Positions 34,330-45,800 of a DNA stretch of 64,000 nucleotides are shown one piece after another. The stretch is from Norana najaformis. Taxonomy: Eukaryota > Annelida > Clitellata > Crassiclitellata > Hormogastridae. The notes below the pieces were generated by a model. It was given only the letters and a program-made list of their open reading frames with translations. It did no database searches and had not been told where the DNA came from. The position numbers were made by a program, and so were the translations under genes. The DNA is taken from positions 12,653,806 to 12,717,805 of the forward strand of contig OZ029921.1 of NCBI GenBank assembly GCA_964023275.1, written 5' to 3'. Each line of letters begins with the position of its first letter. The first letter of the stretch is position 1.

Positions 34330-35460
34330 CCCAACCTCACATTTTTAACAAAAACTGCCTAAAATAAAAAGTTTTGAACTTGTGATATTTCTTTCATTTT
34401 TCGACGTGTAAACATAAGGTAAACACCTTTCTTTAGCAATTTATCTCCTCTCGCCATCCATCCATCCAGTTTGTGAAAAACAGAAATTTTGAGACACCCA
34501 AAGTTGCCCCAAACTGTACCCCTAAAAATTTGCTATATTTTTATGTTCAAGACAGTCTACAAAATAATTTTCAGCCCTGACACCATATGTATGTGAGCAC
34601 AAGAATATGCAGAAATTGTTGCCAGATAGAATCAGAAAGAAATTTAAAAAACATTTTCGTAAATGAAACAGTTACAACTATTTTAGTATTCAGACCATTG
34701 TCATGAAAACTGAAGGAAATTAAAGGAAAAATCTTAAACTAAACAAATTCAGCTTGTGATATCAGTCAGTTTTTGACATATAGACACCAATTAAAATCAT
34801 TCTTTAGGACATTATCTCCTCTTCCCATCCATATGTCCAGTTTTTGAAATGCAGAAATATTTGGGTACGTCAGTTTACCTCACTGTATCCCAAAATGTTT
34901 GATATATTTTCATCTTCAAGGCAGTCTATAAAAATTTTTAAGTCACAACATATGTTATGTGAGCACAGAAATGTGCAGAAATTGTTGGCAAATAGAATCA
35001 AAAAGAAATTTTTGAAATATTTTCATAAATAAAAGAGAAACAAATTTTTCAGTATTCAGACCATTGTCATGAAAAATGAAGAAAATTAAAAGAAAAAGCC
35101 TAAACGTAAAACAAACTGAACTTGTGATATCTCAGTCAGTTACTGACATACAGACATAAGGTAAACACCATTCTTTATCACTTAATCTTCTCTTCCTATC
35201 TTTAAATTCCATTTTTCAACACGACATTGTTTCTTTACCGGAATTTGACTCAAAAACTGTACCCCACTAACTGAAGTACTTTCATGTCCAAGACCGATTA
35301 CTCAAAACTTCTTGGTAAAAAATTTTTTTAGAGCACAAAACTGTACAGAAATTATTACCAGACAAAGAAAGAAACCCATTTTAAAGAGTTTCATAAATCA
35401 GGAAGATACCATTTGTTATTACTTACACCACTGTCATAAAATTATGCAAATAACGATAAA
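34330..35460. repeat. Tandem array of a 371-bp repeat (three units)
   Basis: Three consecutive units share GTGATATCTCAGTCAGTTTT, CATTCTTTAGCA..TTATCTCCTCTTCCCATCC, TTCATGTTCAAGACAGTCTA and CAGACCATTGTCATGAAAA. The CTTTA anchors at 34431, 34802 and 35173 are each 371 bp apart. Units are diverged by scattered substitutions, and the third more strongly. No ORF or transposon ends are evident, so it is best called a short satellite-like array inside a WDR4 intron. Confidence 0.85.
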
Positions 35461-35599
35461 ATGAGCAAAAACAGACAACTGTAAACTTCCAGGTTTTCAA
35501 ATCAATTGTAGAGCTGATGTTAGATGAGGGTAATTCAACAATACATTTGTCCTCTGTCATTTGGTTGTTAAATCATGTAAGAAATGAGTCAATTTGAAG

Positions 35600-36150
35600 T
35601 TCAGTGAAGCTATGAGCAGATGATCATAATAGTCATACTTGTCTAAGGAATGGCGGTAGAGGATAAAGCTCGCACCACTTCAGCAGAGACGGAAGGATGA
35701 AGTCATGGAGTTCATCAGCGGAGACACCTCTCAAGTCCAACAGACAGCATTCTGTGGGAGGGAATTCTGGAGGAGTAGAAGTGGAAGTGTCATCATGTAC
35801 GGAATTGATCTTCGTGGTGAAATACTTCATAAACTCCTGAGCCAAGAACGATGATGCAGCTGCTGAGCGCACTGCTCCAGAGCGTCCAAGAAGGTTGTTG
35901 ATTGTTCACCACAGTTTTCATGGGTCACAAGCCTCGCAAATAATAATAATATCCCAGTATTCACGCTCATTTTCTCTGAATCTTGAATGCACTGCTTTGA
36001 CTGAATGAATCCAAGATGTCTGATCATCCAGGAATCTTGAGTGCCTATAACATCTCTCAAGCCCCATGGTCTGGTGACAAGCAGCACAGTGTTCTGCATC
36101 AAACCATGGTGTAAGTGGTTTACTGTGTATTGCAACAGGATGGTCTGGCA
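35600..36150 (-). mobile_element. L2/CR1-like fragment, region between endonuclease and RT
   Basis: On the minus strand KPLTPWFDAEHCAACHQT-like residues (about 36110), FIQSKQCIQDSEKM, LAQEFMKYFTTKIN and a SLLKWCELYPLPPFL segment (a form of the TCELDPLPTFLL motif just before RT) are visible in two frames. RT itself is absent. The fragment ends where the 371-bp array region begins. Confidence 0.65.
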
Positions 36151-36289
36151 GTAATCAGTTGACCATGCAGTTGGTAATGGTTAAACCTAGTGTGGTCAGC
36201 ACAGGATAAATTTAACTTTTCTCTGACTCCTTTCATCTGTCGTCACACAAACTTCTGTTGGTCCAAGCAGGTTAAGCTGCCTCATCTTT

Positions 36290-36690
36290 GATCATCACCA
36301 ACACCTGTCAACCACCAAGCTCCATTCACATCTTCTATGACGAATTTTTGGAAATGATTTCCACAATCACTGTCAATACTTACCATCACCTGCTTGTCTG
36401 TGGCAATTTTAACTGTCTGGGCAGTGATGGAATCATATTGACGATGCGTTAGACAATTTATTAATATCATGAATTCGATCTCAAACAGCATGTTTCGACT
36501 CCAACTCACAATGGAAATCTGCTGGATTTATTGATCACTGACAATCCTGCGATGGTTGGAAATGCCTGGATCAGGCTCTGTTGTCATCTCTGACAACAGT
36601 CTCATCACTGCTACAGTGGCAATGCATATGTCCAGCCACCCAGTTACATTTTCACACTGCCCCATCAAGGCATGACTTGTTAACGAGCTT
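36290..36690 (+). mobile_element. Non-LTR endonuclease fragment, plus strand
   Basis: Plus-strand frames give HLLVCGNFN (APE-type GDFN motif), FDLKQHVSTPTHN and NLLDLLITDNP, then a degraded SDN/SDHS region. This is the C-terminal half of a retrotransposon endonuclease, inverted relative to the fragments on either side. Confidence 0.65.
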
Positions 36691-36720
36691 GTTGGCATTT
36701 CAACATGATGGCCAATGCAA

Positions 36721-37500
36721 GTTATTATTATTATTATTAATTAAAAACTTCTAAAGCCCTGGTGTCTAATGCACAAGGCATCAACCGATGGCGCTTCAGA
36801 TTTAATCTGCATTCAGGTCGATATCCAGAAGATCAGTCCACTAAGACAGAGAGGCAGCCTATGGTGGATAAGCCAACAATCCTGGTGGACACATTCATTG
36901 TTGGTAGCCTTCTATTGCCTTTCTAGGCATCTTGGGAGTCGTTTTGCCCATGCAGCCTCTGGTTACAGCCAGCAGTAGATCTTTCCTGTACACTTCATCA
37001 GTTTGTTTGTGGAGCCAATTGGTTCAGAATGTCAGTAACAGTCATCTATCTGGAAAGCAAAGCCATTAAGACTGTTGTTGGGAGCCAAAAGCAGTGCTGA
37101 ATTGATCAACAGTTGTCAGAAGGAATCAATGTTGAGTGCTTCCAGCTAGTGGTATTTGGTTATAACTGGCTGCCTCTTGTCGAGACATCTTGCAACCGTC
37201 CACTTCACCAGGTTGAAGTTTAGCAGGAAGTGGCTGCTGCAAACTTGTGAATTCTTGATCTGCGTTAAAATCATTTTGGATTTGAGCAGACTGTCACCAG
37301 TCGGCCCTGTAAGTGTTGGACCTGACTTGAGCTGCTTCAAATCAAAGATGTCAAGCCCAGCGATTTGATCATCGCAGACGCTAGACCAATTGTTTCCAGG
37401 GGAGTGGAAGTCTTTGCACATCATGAGACCATCGTTGCCAATCATCGCAGCAATTGTTGCAAGAAGGTTGCTAAATCATGGTAGAAGTCATTAAGGTTCG
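36721..37500 (-). mobile_element. L2-like element, endonuclease joined to 3' end by internal deletion
   Basis: The minus-strand frame at 37146-37445 reads CKDFHSPGNNWSS, DDQIAGLDIFDLKQLKSGPT, LTGPTGDSLL and FNLVKWTV. This is an APE endonuclease (GDFN.P.INW pattern, GDFN degraded to KDFH). Close downstream (36990-36740) is an L2-type 3' end with GCTTTAGAAGTTTTTAATTA and a (TTA)n tail at 36721-36737. RT is missing. Confidence 0.6.
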
Positions 37501-37681
37501 AGTCGGGTCATCAGCAGATGATAATGAAGAGGAATGAGAAATTAATTGTGATAAATTAATTCAGCAGCTTGGAAGTGAGCCTGGGACCCTATTCATTTAT
37601 ATACCTTAAATACCCTGCATCTAATCTATGTAAAATGCATGTTTAGTCTGTGTAAAATGCTTTAAAAATCCAGACTCTCAC

Positions 37682-37877
37682 CTGCAGATGACCCTCATTC
37701 TTATCTAAAGAGTATATGACTACCATTGCACCCTTGCTTTCTTGGAGTGTTATTAACTTGTTTGCATTATCCATGCAGATGGCCCACACAGGTCCTGATG
37801 TTAATGTTCTGTGTGTAAACGATAATACCATTTCCTCTTCGTCAATGTTTATTTTGAAGAACAGAATCACAGAATGT
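37682..37877 (-). CDS. WDR4: WDR4 exon (VILFFKINID blade)
   Basis: The exon is 196 bp. One base completes Gly (GGA), then 65 codons read HSVILFFKINID, the blade GPVWAICMDNANKLITLQ, and VIYSLDKNEGHLQ. The acceptor is TTAATATTTTAG/A and the donor CAG/GTGAGA, phase 0. It aligns with the human segment PVVYIFQLD ... HQVWDVAFEE ... LWVLQ. It sits alone between a 13.5-kb and an 8.3-kb intron. Confidence 0.92.
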
Positions 37878-37879
37878 CT

Positions 37880-39440
37880 AAAATATTAAAACCACAAGTT
37901 TAGCAATCAGCAAAAGCCAACCATGCAATTTAGGTTTACAATGAGAGCAAATTTTGGAACCAACAGTTTCTTGCAGGCACAGAGCTGTGCTGTGACCCAG
38001 CATGTCCACGGGTGGTGGATTGTGGTATGGCCCCGGGTATAGGGGTTAGTTGCAAAATAAGCAAGGAATACCTCGATGAATAAGCAGTCGTGGACCAACA
38101 GTAGAAGGAAAGAGCACTCGCTTGCTACGATATTTAATAGGAATCAATGCTTACAAAAGATAAGCACTGTAGTCATGTCTGTCCTGGTCGAGACTTGTCC
38201 GAGTATCACTGCGAGAGTTCAATTCAGACCAGCCTCTCAAGCCCATCAGCCATCTTGGGTGGGCCTCGGACCACCTACCTCTGCCGTCTCTCCCAAGCCA
38301 AATCTCGCATTCCTATCTTTAGGGTTGGCGTATACCTAATAGCGATCCTCTTCGGCAGTGATCTCAGCTCAGCCTCATCGGTGCCAGCGTGCACCCCCAT
38401 CGCAAGCCGCCGGTACTCAGACCCACTTTCACACCAGCCGCCTCTACTGACAATGCCACAGAAACCACTCTACTCGCCATGACTAATGCAGCCACGCTGG
38501 CGCCATCACTGACCGTGCTCTGCTACGTGCGTTCGCCCCCTCGTACATTAGCATGTCTCGCCGACTGCTTATCTCCACCCAGATTCCATTATCTTTCATC
38601 TATTTGCCCAGTTCCCATTAATTGGCCAATCTTTGAAATTGAACTTTGTCCCGTATCGCTTGACCGTGACTGGTGGGGTGAAGTTTTGTTCAGAGAGATT
38701 TCTCTCAGCTATCGGCTCGCTCTGTGAGATAATTTATCTTGGCTGTGTAATGGACATTCCTGCCTTCCCTTTCCTTTCAGGTGGGCTGTATCTTGCCCGT
38801 GTCAAGTATTTATGACCCGTTCTGGCTGTGAATATCTGGTCTCTGTTAATATTTATTGCTTGTAACATTACTTATTACTTTACCGAACCTCTTAGCTTTA
38901 TGGCTTCTATTGCGCCTGTATGTCCTCTGTCATAGCTATTCAGACCATTCCAAAATCTTTAACACCGTGTACCATTCTATCAGTTTTAAAGATGTTCAAT
39001 GATGTCGTCTTGCCTACAGCTTATAACTTATGGCCAATTTTAGTTTCTAAAAAGTTCCTGCAATAGTGTCCTGTGATTTTGGCAAGCGAATTAACTTTTG
39101 TTGATCATTAAATTAAATCAAGCTGCTATTTATAAACTTTAAACAGCTTAAAAGTGCCTCTGCAAATTTGATTATTAAATTAACTTGTGTTAAGTGCTAA
39201 ATTAAATCAACACTTCTTTTTGTAGACATACAGCAGGTGTAGCTGCATGGTCCATTTGATGAATCATTTGACCAAAAGACCAGTGGCAAAGAAGACCCAA
39301 AACTGATCAATGGAACATTCACCTTTATGTGACAGCAACAAAACAGTCAACCATGTTCATCTCGATGCCTTCAACAGTAACCACTGGAACTCAGGATGAA
39401 TCACCTCGAACTGACATGAACTGAACTTCGTCATCCTCAC
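37880..39440. other. WDR4 intron sequence without recognised gene
   Basis: A higher-GC block at about 38100-38820 carries overlapping frames (for example 38389-38727) without recognisable motifs. It may be an old transposon 5' region. The rest is AT-rich. Confidence 0.4.
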
Positions 39441-39449
39441 CAAAATTTT

Positions 39450-39720
39450 ATCAAGTCTTGTCTTGTCTTTAGCCATCTTTGATCCAAAGTTGGGCCGCAC
39501 CACGAACCGTCCGTCTCCTGATGTTTCTATCTTCAGTTGTCCTCAGTAACTGACTCATAGTTAATCCTGTCCAAGACCTGTGTTCTCAATCCAGGCTGTT
39601 AGTGGTCTTCCATGAGCTCGCAATCCAGATGTTGTACATTGCATTAGTTCTTTCTCCATCAGGTGTACGAGTGGAAAAAACAGCAATGTCGTCGAAGGGT
39701 CAGGCGTAAAATGTCAACCA
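39450..39720 (-). mobile_element. EN-RT retroposon 3' remnant with (ACAAG)n tail
   Basis: On the minus strand LRAHGRPLTAWIENTGLGQD and a decayed RFVVRPNFGSKMAKD give the extreme C-terminus of an EN-RT element (compare GRPRINWL...WTGL at 25500). The tail AAAGACAAGACAAGACTTGA lies at 39451-39470. It is another 5'-truncated insertion. Confidence 0.65.
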
Positions 39721-40630
39721 ATTAGTTTCACAACCTGCAGTTAACATAGGTGAACCACAAGCTGAAAAAGGGTGGTTGTAAATAGTTCTGCCTGCAAAAT
39801 GAGTGACAGGGCTGTAGAGTATTCCTGACAGTTTGACTTGTCGAAGAAGACATAGATATACCGAGTGACTAAGGACCTGCTCGACTAACTGAGGCTAGAC
39901 CTTTAAATTCATATAAATCTGGCTTCTAATATTTACTGATCTGATTGTATTCAAATGACAAATACGGTTACCTTCATTTTTTGAGTTGTGTATAATCAGC
40001 ATGTTGATGTGACTGTTGTTTAGAATTTTCTATTAAACATGAGAGATTTGAAGCGAACCATTTACTGAAATCTGATTCCTCTTGCAATGTCATATAAAGC
40101 TCAAGCCTTAAAATTAATAACCATGGCGCATTTCAAAATGTTTTAAGTGTTAACATAACATTTCACAGGTATGCCAAACATACCACTCAAAAGGTCTCAT
40201 CTTAAACTTCAAGATGCATAACTACTTTTGCACATAAAAAACCTGTTTACCTAACACCAGACACCTAACTTATGATCAACTTTACCAGTAACTTGTGATT
40301 GCTCAAAACTACCAGTAGTCTCATAATGGACAAACTAAAAGGTGTAACTTTTCTGCTATTTGTGATAGAAACTTTTCACCAAATTATTCAGCAATTCTAT
40401 CCAAATCTAATGCAATATCAAATTTATTTTTGAAAATTTCTGACTTTGTAGTTGTTTTCTCATGCACTGTCACAAATATAAATAGAAAAGTGCATAAAAT
40501 AAAAATGTTAAATGCACAGTAAATCATTAAAATGGTTTGAAAAGTTTAATTTAATCTATAAAAGACATTAAAAGTACTGTCTTAAAAGAAAATTTTCAAG
40601 TTAGATTCACACAACTAGTCTGCACGTAAT
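39721..40630. other. No gene recognised
   Basis: AT-rich intronic DNA with no supported coding, RNA or transposon feature. Confidence 0.5.
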
Positions 40631-43330
40631 GTAATCGAAAATTTATAAAGCGCCACTTCAAGATAAAATCCTCAGAGGTGCTCCCAGCCCGACAGCCCAG
40701 AAGCACTGGGAAATAAGAAGGTCTTCAAGTGCTTGTGGAAAAGAGGGGAGAGAGACTAAGAAGTTCCTGGCATAGGTCATTAGGAAGCCCATTATAAAAA
40801 AGCGGGACCAACCACAGCAAAACTTCTGCGCTGGGCCGTAGCTGTTCGGACTGATGGGACAAGCAAGTCACCCCATACTGCCAAAGAAGTAGTCTGCGGC
40901 CTGGAATGGATGAGGCCAAAACACAGAGCTCCCTAAGATAAAATGGGGTGCAACCTAAGAGGCAATTGTGTACAAGAGCCAGGATTTTGAATTTTATACG
41001 CTCGTGGATAGACAGCCAGTGAAGCTCCTCCGAAATGTAGGCAGAGACATGGCCAAACTTAGGGATACCTTCAATCAGACGAGCAGCAGCGTGCAAGACA
41101 GATTGTAATTGCGAGATGCAGGAGAAACTCAATCCAGCAAAGACAGCATTGCCATAGTCAATCCTGGAACAAATAAACGCATGGACCAGAATGGTAGCAG
41201 CCTGGGTCATGAGAGAGTGGCGGATAATGTGTAGTTGATGCAGATGGTAGAAACACGTTTGACAGACATTATTCACATGCTCCTTCAAAGTAAGTTCCTG
41301 ATCCAAAATTACTCCTAGGTCACGGACTGAGGAAGAGAAGGAGATATCAGGGTAGAGCCTAAGTAATCTGGCCAGATCAATCTTAGGAAGCTGGGCACGA
41401 CTGCCAAACCAGAAAAACTGAGTCTTACCAGGGTTCAGACGCAGACGGTTTGAGTTCAACCAGGCCTCAAGTTCTTCCGATGCCCAAAGCATTTGGTGAA
41501 CTAAAGCGACAGATTCACCTGCTGGGCCATGAAAGTCATCAGTCTGGGTGTCGTCCTGTCTCCCCGGTTGGAGACAGGATAAAGCCCAGGTCAGCCATAT
41601 ATAGAATAAAAAGTAAGGGAGCTAAGACAGAGCCCTGAGGGCGACCCAAGGAGACCAAGGACCAAAACAATAGCCTGTTCTTGGGTGAGGGGAAGGGAAC
41701 CCTCACCCAGAGCCGCATTACACAACAAATGTAAGAAAGGTAACAGGTCATCCACAAAATCCTTGAGTAGAAATGGTGGAAGAGGATCCAGTTCGCAGGA
41801 CTTCGATGGCATGGTGAGAGCAGTTGGCGTAGGGCCACCACAAAGATCAGCTTGAGGTCCGACATCCTGCAGTCCTTCGGGAGAAAGGAAGGAGGGGGAG
41901 CACCCTCGGTAGAACGACGAACTGAGTCCATCTTTTTGCACATGTAGACCTGGTAGTCTCCAGCTGTACATGATGGATGTGAAGGTGACAACTTTGGAGA
42001 GGAGCGTCCAAGGATGCTGGAAAGTGACATCCATAGCCGGCATGAGTTGGATTTTTTACGGTCGATCAGCTTCTCCCAGCAGAGCAGCTCCTTCTCCCTG
42101 AACATTCCATGCATTTGGTGCAGCCAGCGGATCCAGGAGGTACGGTCCACGAGGCTATGTGTGCATCTAAAACGACGCTCAAGTCGCCAGACATCTTGCC
42201 TGAGACCTCGGCACTTGCCGTCGAACCAAGCTGACAGAGGTTTCTGGCGGACCCTGATTCGGAGTGGCAGAAGACGGTCAATCAATGAGCGCATAGAAGA
42301 TTCGTAAATTGCGAACAGTTCCTGAAGTTAGCCCCGCCAGGGATGACAGATCCTCCATCAGCAGATGTTCTGCAGGCCAGTCCGGAAGGCCTCGCGGTCT
42401 AGGCCCCGCCAGCCCCAGATAGATCTGAGCGTGAAAACTGGTTGTGCATGAAGACAGGGCGTAGTAAAGGTAAGAAGACCGTGGTCCGAGAGAAGCGGAA
42501 GCTCCACCCAGAGGTCCTGGATGACACGGTTGTCCCTCGTGACAATGTGTAGGTTCGGAGATGTGCTGAGCTAGGTCGAATTGATGGAGCAGATCATCAA
42601 AACAACGCGACTCCTGAGAGCAACGGTCTTCAAGGTGAATGTTTAAGTCACCATTAATGACAAGTTGGCAGTTGTAGGTAGCGCATAACTCCATTAAAGA
42701 GGAAAGTTCCGTGAAGAAGGCTGGCGAAGGAAGAGAGCAGCCTGGACGGTAAATGGTAAGCAAAACCACTGGTCCATGGGCCATTGCACATGATAGACAG
42801 AGGGCCTCGAAGGTACTCAGGGTGATAGGCAGGCAGTTGACCTTAATCTTTAGGGTATTCTTGTGATACACCACTATGCCTCCATGGTTCTGAACCAGGC
42901 CCACACTCTGGGGTTTGCCATCCGTGGGAGGTCACAGAAGGAATATCCCATTGGGGCTGCACAAATGCAACGTCAGCAGGTGACAAGTGCTATGATTCCG
43001 TGACAGCAAGAATATCCAGATCATGGGCAATGATGGAATTAGCCACTTCCATAAAATTGTTGCCCAGCGACCGGATATTCCACGCAGCCAGACTAAGGCC
43101 ATAGAGATCCCCGCTAAAGGGAATGGAACAGGGAGTGCTCGGAGACATAGCCGCAGGCGAGGGGAATGAAGGAGGAAGCAGGTCGCCACAGGTAGAGACA
43201 GAAAAGGGTCTTGCATATGCTGCAGTGAATGACGAGGCCAGGCCGGTCGTATGCGTGTAGTTCCAACGACGTATGTGTATGGATGAGAGGAGTGTCCGTT
43301 AACAGCACCATAATCCAGAGAATTTCAATT
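40630..43330 (-). mobile_element. Near-complete CR1/L2-like retrotransposon, decayed
   Basis: On the minus strand the endonuclease (42904-42278) shows GIVVYHKN, VVLLTIYRPG and VINGDLNIHLED then FDLAQHISEPTH. The linker and RT (42294-41539) contain KPLSAWFDGKCR, SCELDPLPPFLLKDFVDDLL and GRPQGSVLAPLLFILYMADL. The 255-codon 3' frame (41492-40725) has LNSNRLRLNPGKTQFFWFGS, VRDLGVILDQELTLKEHV, SRIDYGNAVFAGL and the ELHWLSIHERIKFKILALV motif. The YADD region near 41545 is disrupted, leaving only DDTQ in another frame. The 3' end is GGGAGCACCTCTGAGG...GTGGCGCTTTATAAATT at 40640-40690. It lies in the WDR4 13.5-kb intron, same strand as the gene. Confidence 0.88.
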
Positions 43331-43825
43331 AAAAATCAGAAAAATAACGCATCAATCAAACTAAACAGCAAAACCAAAATCTCAAGTGATAATCCAAAAG
43401 AGTGATAAATCCAAATAATAAATTCCACAAGACTGTCAACCCTAAAACCGATGAAAACCACAAAAGTTACACAGCCGGCACTCACACACCGAAGCGCAAA
43501 CACATCATGGCTTAGTAGCAAAGACTATACATTGTGCCAAGAGTCTACAGTGATGTAAAGCTGTCTCATGACTTGTTAGGGTAGTTGTTTACCGTATGTG
43601 AATGACATTAAATTCAGCCTCATTAAATCAGTCATTTTCGCAGAAAATGACTAGATTTTCAAATTTTTTTACCACTGAGTAACTCTGCCTAAGAGTACCT
43701 TCACAGGAAGTCTGAGCCTGTCCCAAGCCAGGATAAAGGAGGAGGGTCATGTGGTGGGCTTGCAACCCACCCAGGTAAAACCTTAGCAACAGAAACAACG
43801 CAACAAATTCATTTATCAAAGTACA
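43331..43825. other. No gene recognised
   Basis: A short gap between two retroelements. It may contain the 5' UTR of the CR1/L2-like element, but no motif proves it. Confidence 0.4.
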
Positions 43826-45105
43826 GGATGAGTGGAGATGAAAGAGTGGGGAGGCTGCACAATCTTACGCGAGATTGTAGGCCACCCAACTCCGATATGA
43901 AGAGCCTTGATGAAAGCCGGTCTTTGGAAGTCGGGGATCAGAGATTTCAACTACTATCAACCAAGTTTTTAACTGGCGTCAGCACTTGGAATGCAAGATC
44001 TTTGTACATCACTGGAAGACTAGCGCAGGTGATAAGAGAGATGAAGTTGTACAGGTTGCAGCTCCTCAGGATAAGTGAAATGAGATGGACAGAGAGTGGA
44101 AGATTAGAGTCGGATGGCACAACAATACTCTATTCCGGAGGACAAAGAGATGAAAAGGGTGTAGGAATTCTATTCAGTAAAGAGGCCACTAAGACACTGA
44201 GTTGGGAAATGATAAGTGACAGAATAATAACAGCAAAGCTGCAGATGGTTTTTACACAACCATAGTTCAGGTATATGCTCCAACAAACACCGCAGATGAC
44301 GAAGAAAAGGATGGCGTTTATGAACAGCTACAGTGCATTATGGATGAGATTCTGAGACATGATATGAAGATCCTGATGGGAGACTTTAATGCACAGATTG
44401 GATCGAATAGGGCTGGTTGGGAGGAGGTTATGGGAGGGATGGCAGATGGTGAAAGATCAGATAATGGAGAAAGATTACTGAGCCTCTGCAGCAGCTACAA
44501 ATTAAAGATTGGAGGGAGTTTTTCCAACATAAAAAATACACAATCTCACATGGACGTCACCTAATGGAGACACACACAACCAAGCAGACCACATATGCAC
44601 ATCTGGGAGGTGGATGTCATCTTTGAGAGATGTCAGGACATACAGGAGCACAGATGCAGCATCAGACCATCATCTTCTGGTTGCAAAAATAAAGATAAAA
44701 CTAAAGAGACTACCAGAAAAGAAGAGGAGAATGCTAGTAAATACTGATCGCCTGAAGGAAGAGCCAACACGAAAACAATACGAGTTGGAATTAAGTAACA
44801 GGTTTACTATCTTGGAGAATTATGAGGATGTAGATGAGACCAACAATGATACAGAATGGGAGATGGAGCAACACAGTCATAATTCGTATGGACATAGCAA
44901 GCCAATCAAGCAATGAACCGGATTCCTGATGGGAAACGGAGGAGGGGAAGACCAAGGAAGAACTGGCCAGAGACCATCAGAGATGACCTTGGGTGTTAGG
45001 AGATATTGTAGGATGAGGCAGGAAGACAGGCGGTCGACAGAGATGAATGGAGAAGCCGTGTCACCCGATGCGCAGACCTGCACAGGAAGGACTAAGTACT
45101 AAGTA
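43826..45105 (+). mobile_element. EN-RT retrotransposon (CFDP2-like class), RT deleted
   Basis: Endonuclease motifs are well preserved: GVSTWNARSLY (43975), RISEMRWTESGR, VGILFSKEA, IVQVYAPTNTADDEEK, KILMGDFNAQIGSNRAGWEE and AASDHHLLVAKIKIKLKR. The frame breaks twice, at 44262 and 44564. At about 44920 the sequence jumps to the element's extreme C-terminus (RGRPRKNWPETIRDDL, DRDEWRSRVTRCADLHRKD) and a TAAGTACTAAGTAAG tail at 45093-45108. The whole RT is therefore missing: an internally deleted copy. Confidence 0.85.
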
Positions 45106-45800
45106 AGTGTGAATAATTGTCAGTGCATCCGTTTGCCTCTTGTCAGCAAACTACATATATGCATGGCTTTGTCTGAACCTGGTTCTGATGAATAAGTTTG
45201 CTGAAGCCAAATTAGAATTTACATCTCTTAAAATCATCATTAGTTAGGTCTAACTGTTTAGCCATCAGAATAAATCTTTAAGAAATATGACTAGTGGTTT
45301 TTCTTCCATGGAAATGAACTTTGATGCTTGCCCTCTGCCAATATATTATGCCTAACTAGAAGAAGGGTTGTAATATATACATGTGTGCATGTGCGTGCGT
45401 TTATGAATACTTCATGCACATGAAATGGTGATAACATAATGGTACAAATATACGTGATACATCTCACCCACACTGGCAATCAGAAAAAAGAATGAAATGC
45501 CTATACAGTACACTGCCGCACGTACTGCTGTTAATATGCAAATTACTCAGCTAATGGGTAGCGATAGTCTATGCACCGTACACTAATGTATTCTGCATGT
45601 TAATTTAGCATCGCAGGAAGGCACAACATTGTCACATGTTAACCAAATTAGCGCATCAATGGGCCACACATTACTGGACTATTACTATAGTGCTGTACTC
45701 AAACATTGCATTGGTTTCCAGTGTAGCTTAGAACTAATTTCAAAACTGGTATCACTGGTTGCAGGTCATGGCATTATCGTCAACTTAATTAATTGCATTG
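45105..45800. other. No gene recognised
   Basis: Intronic sequence between two retroelements. No coding or repeat signal could be supported. Confidence 0.45.
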
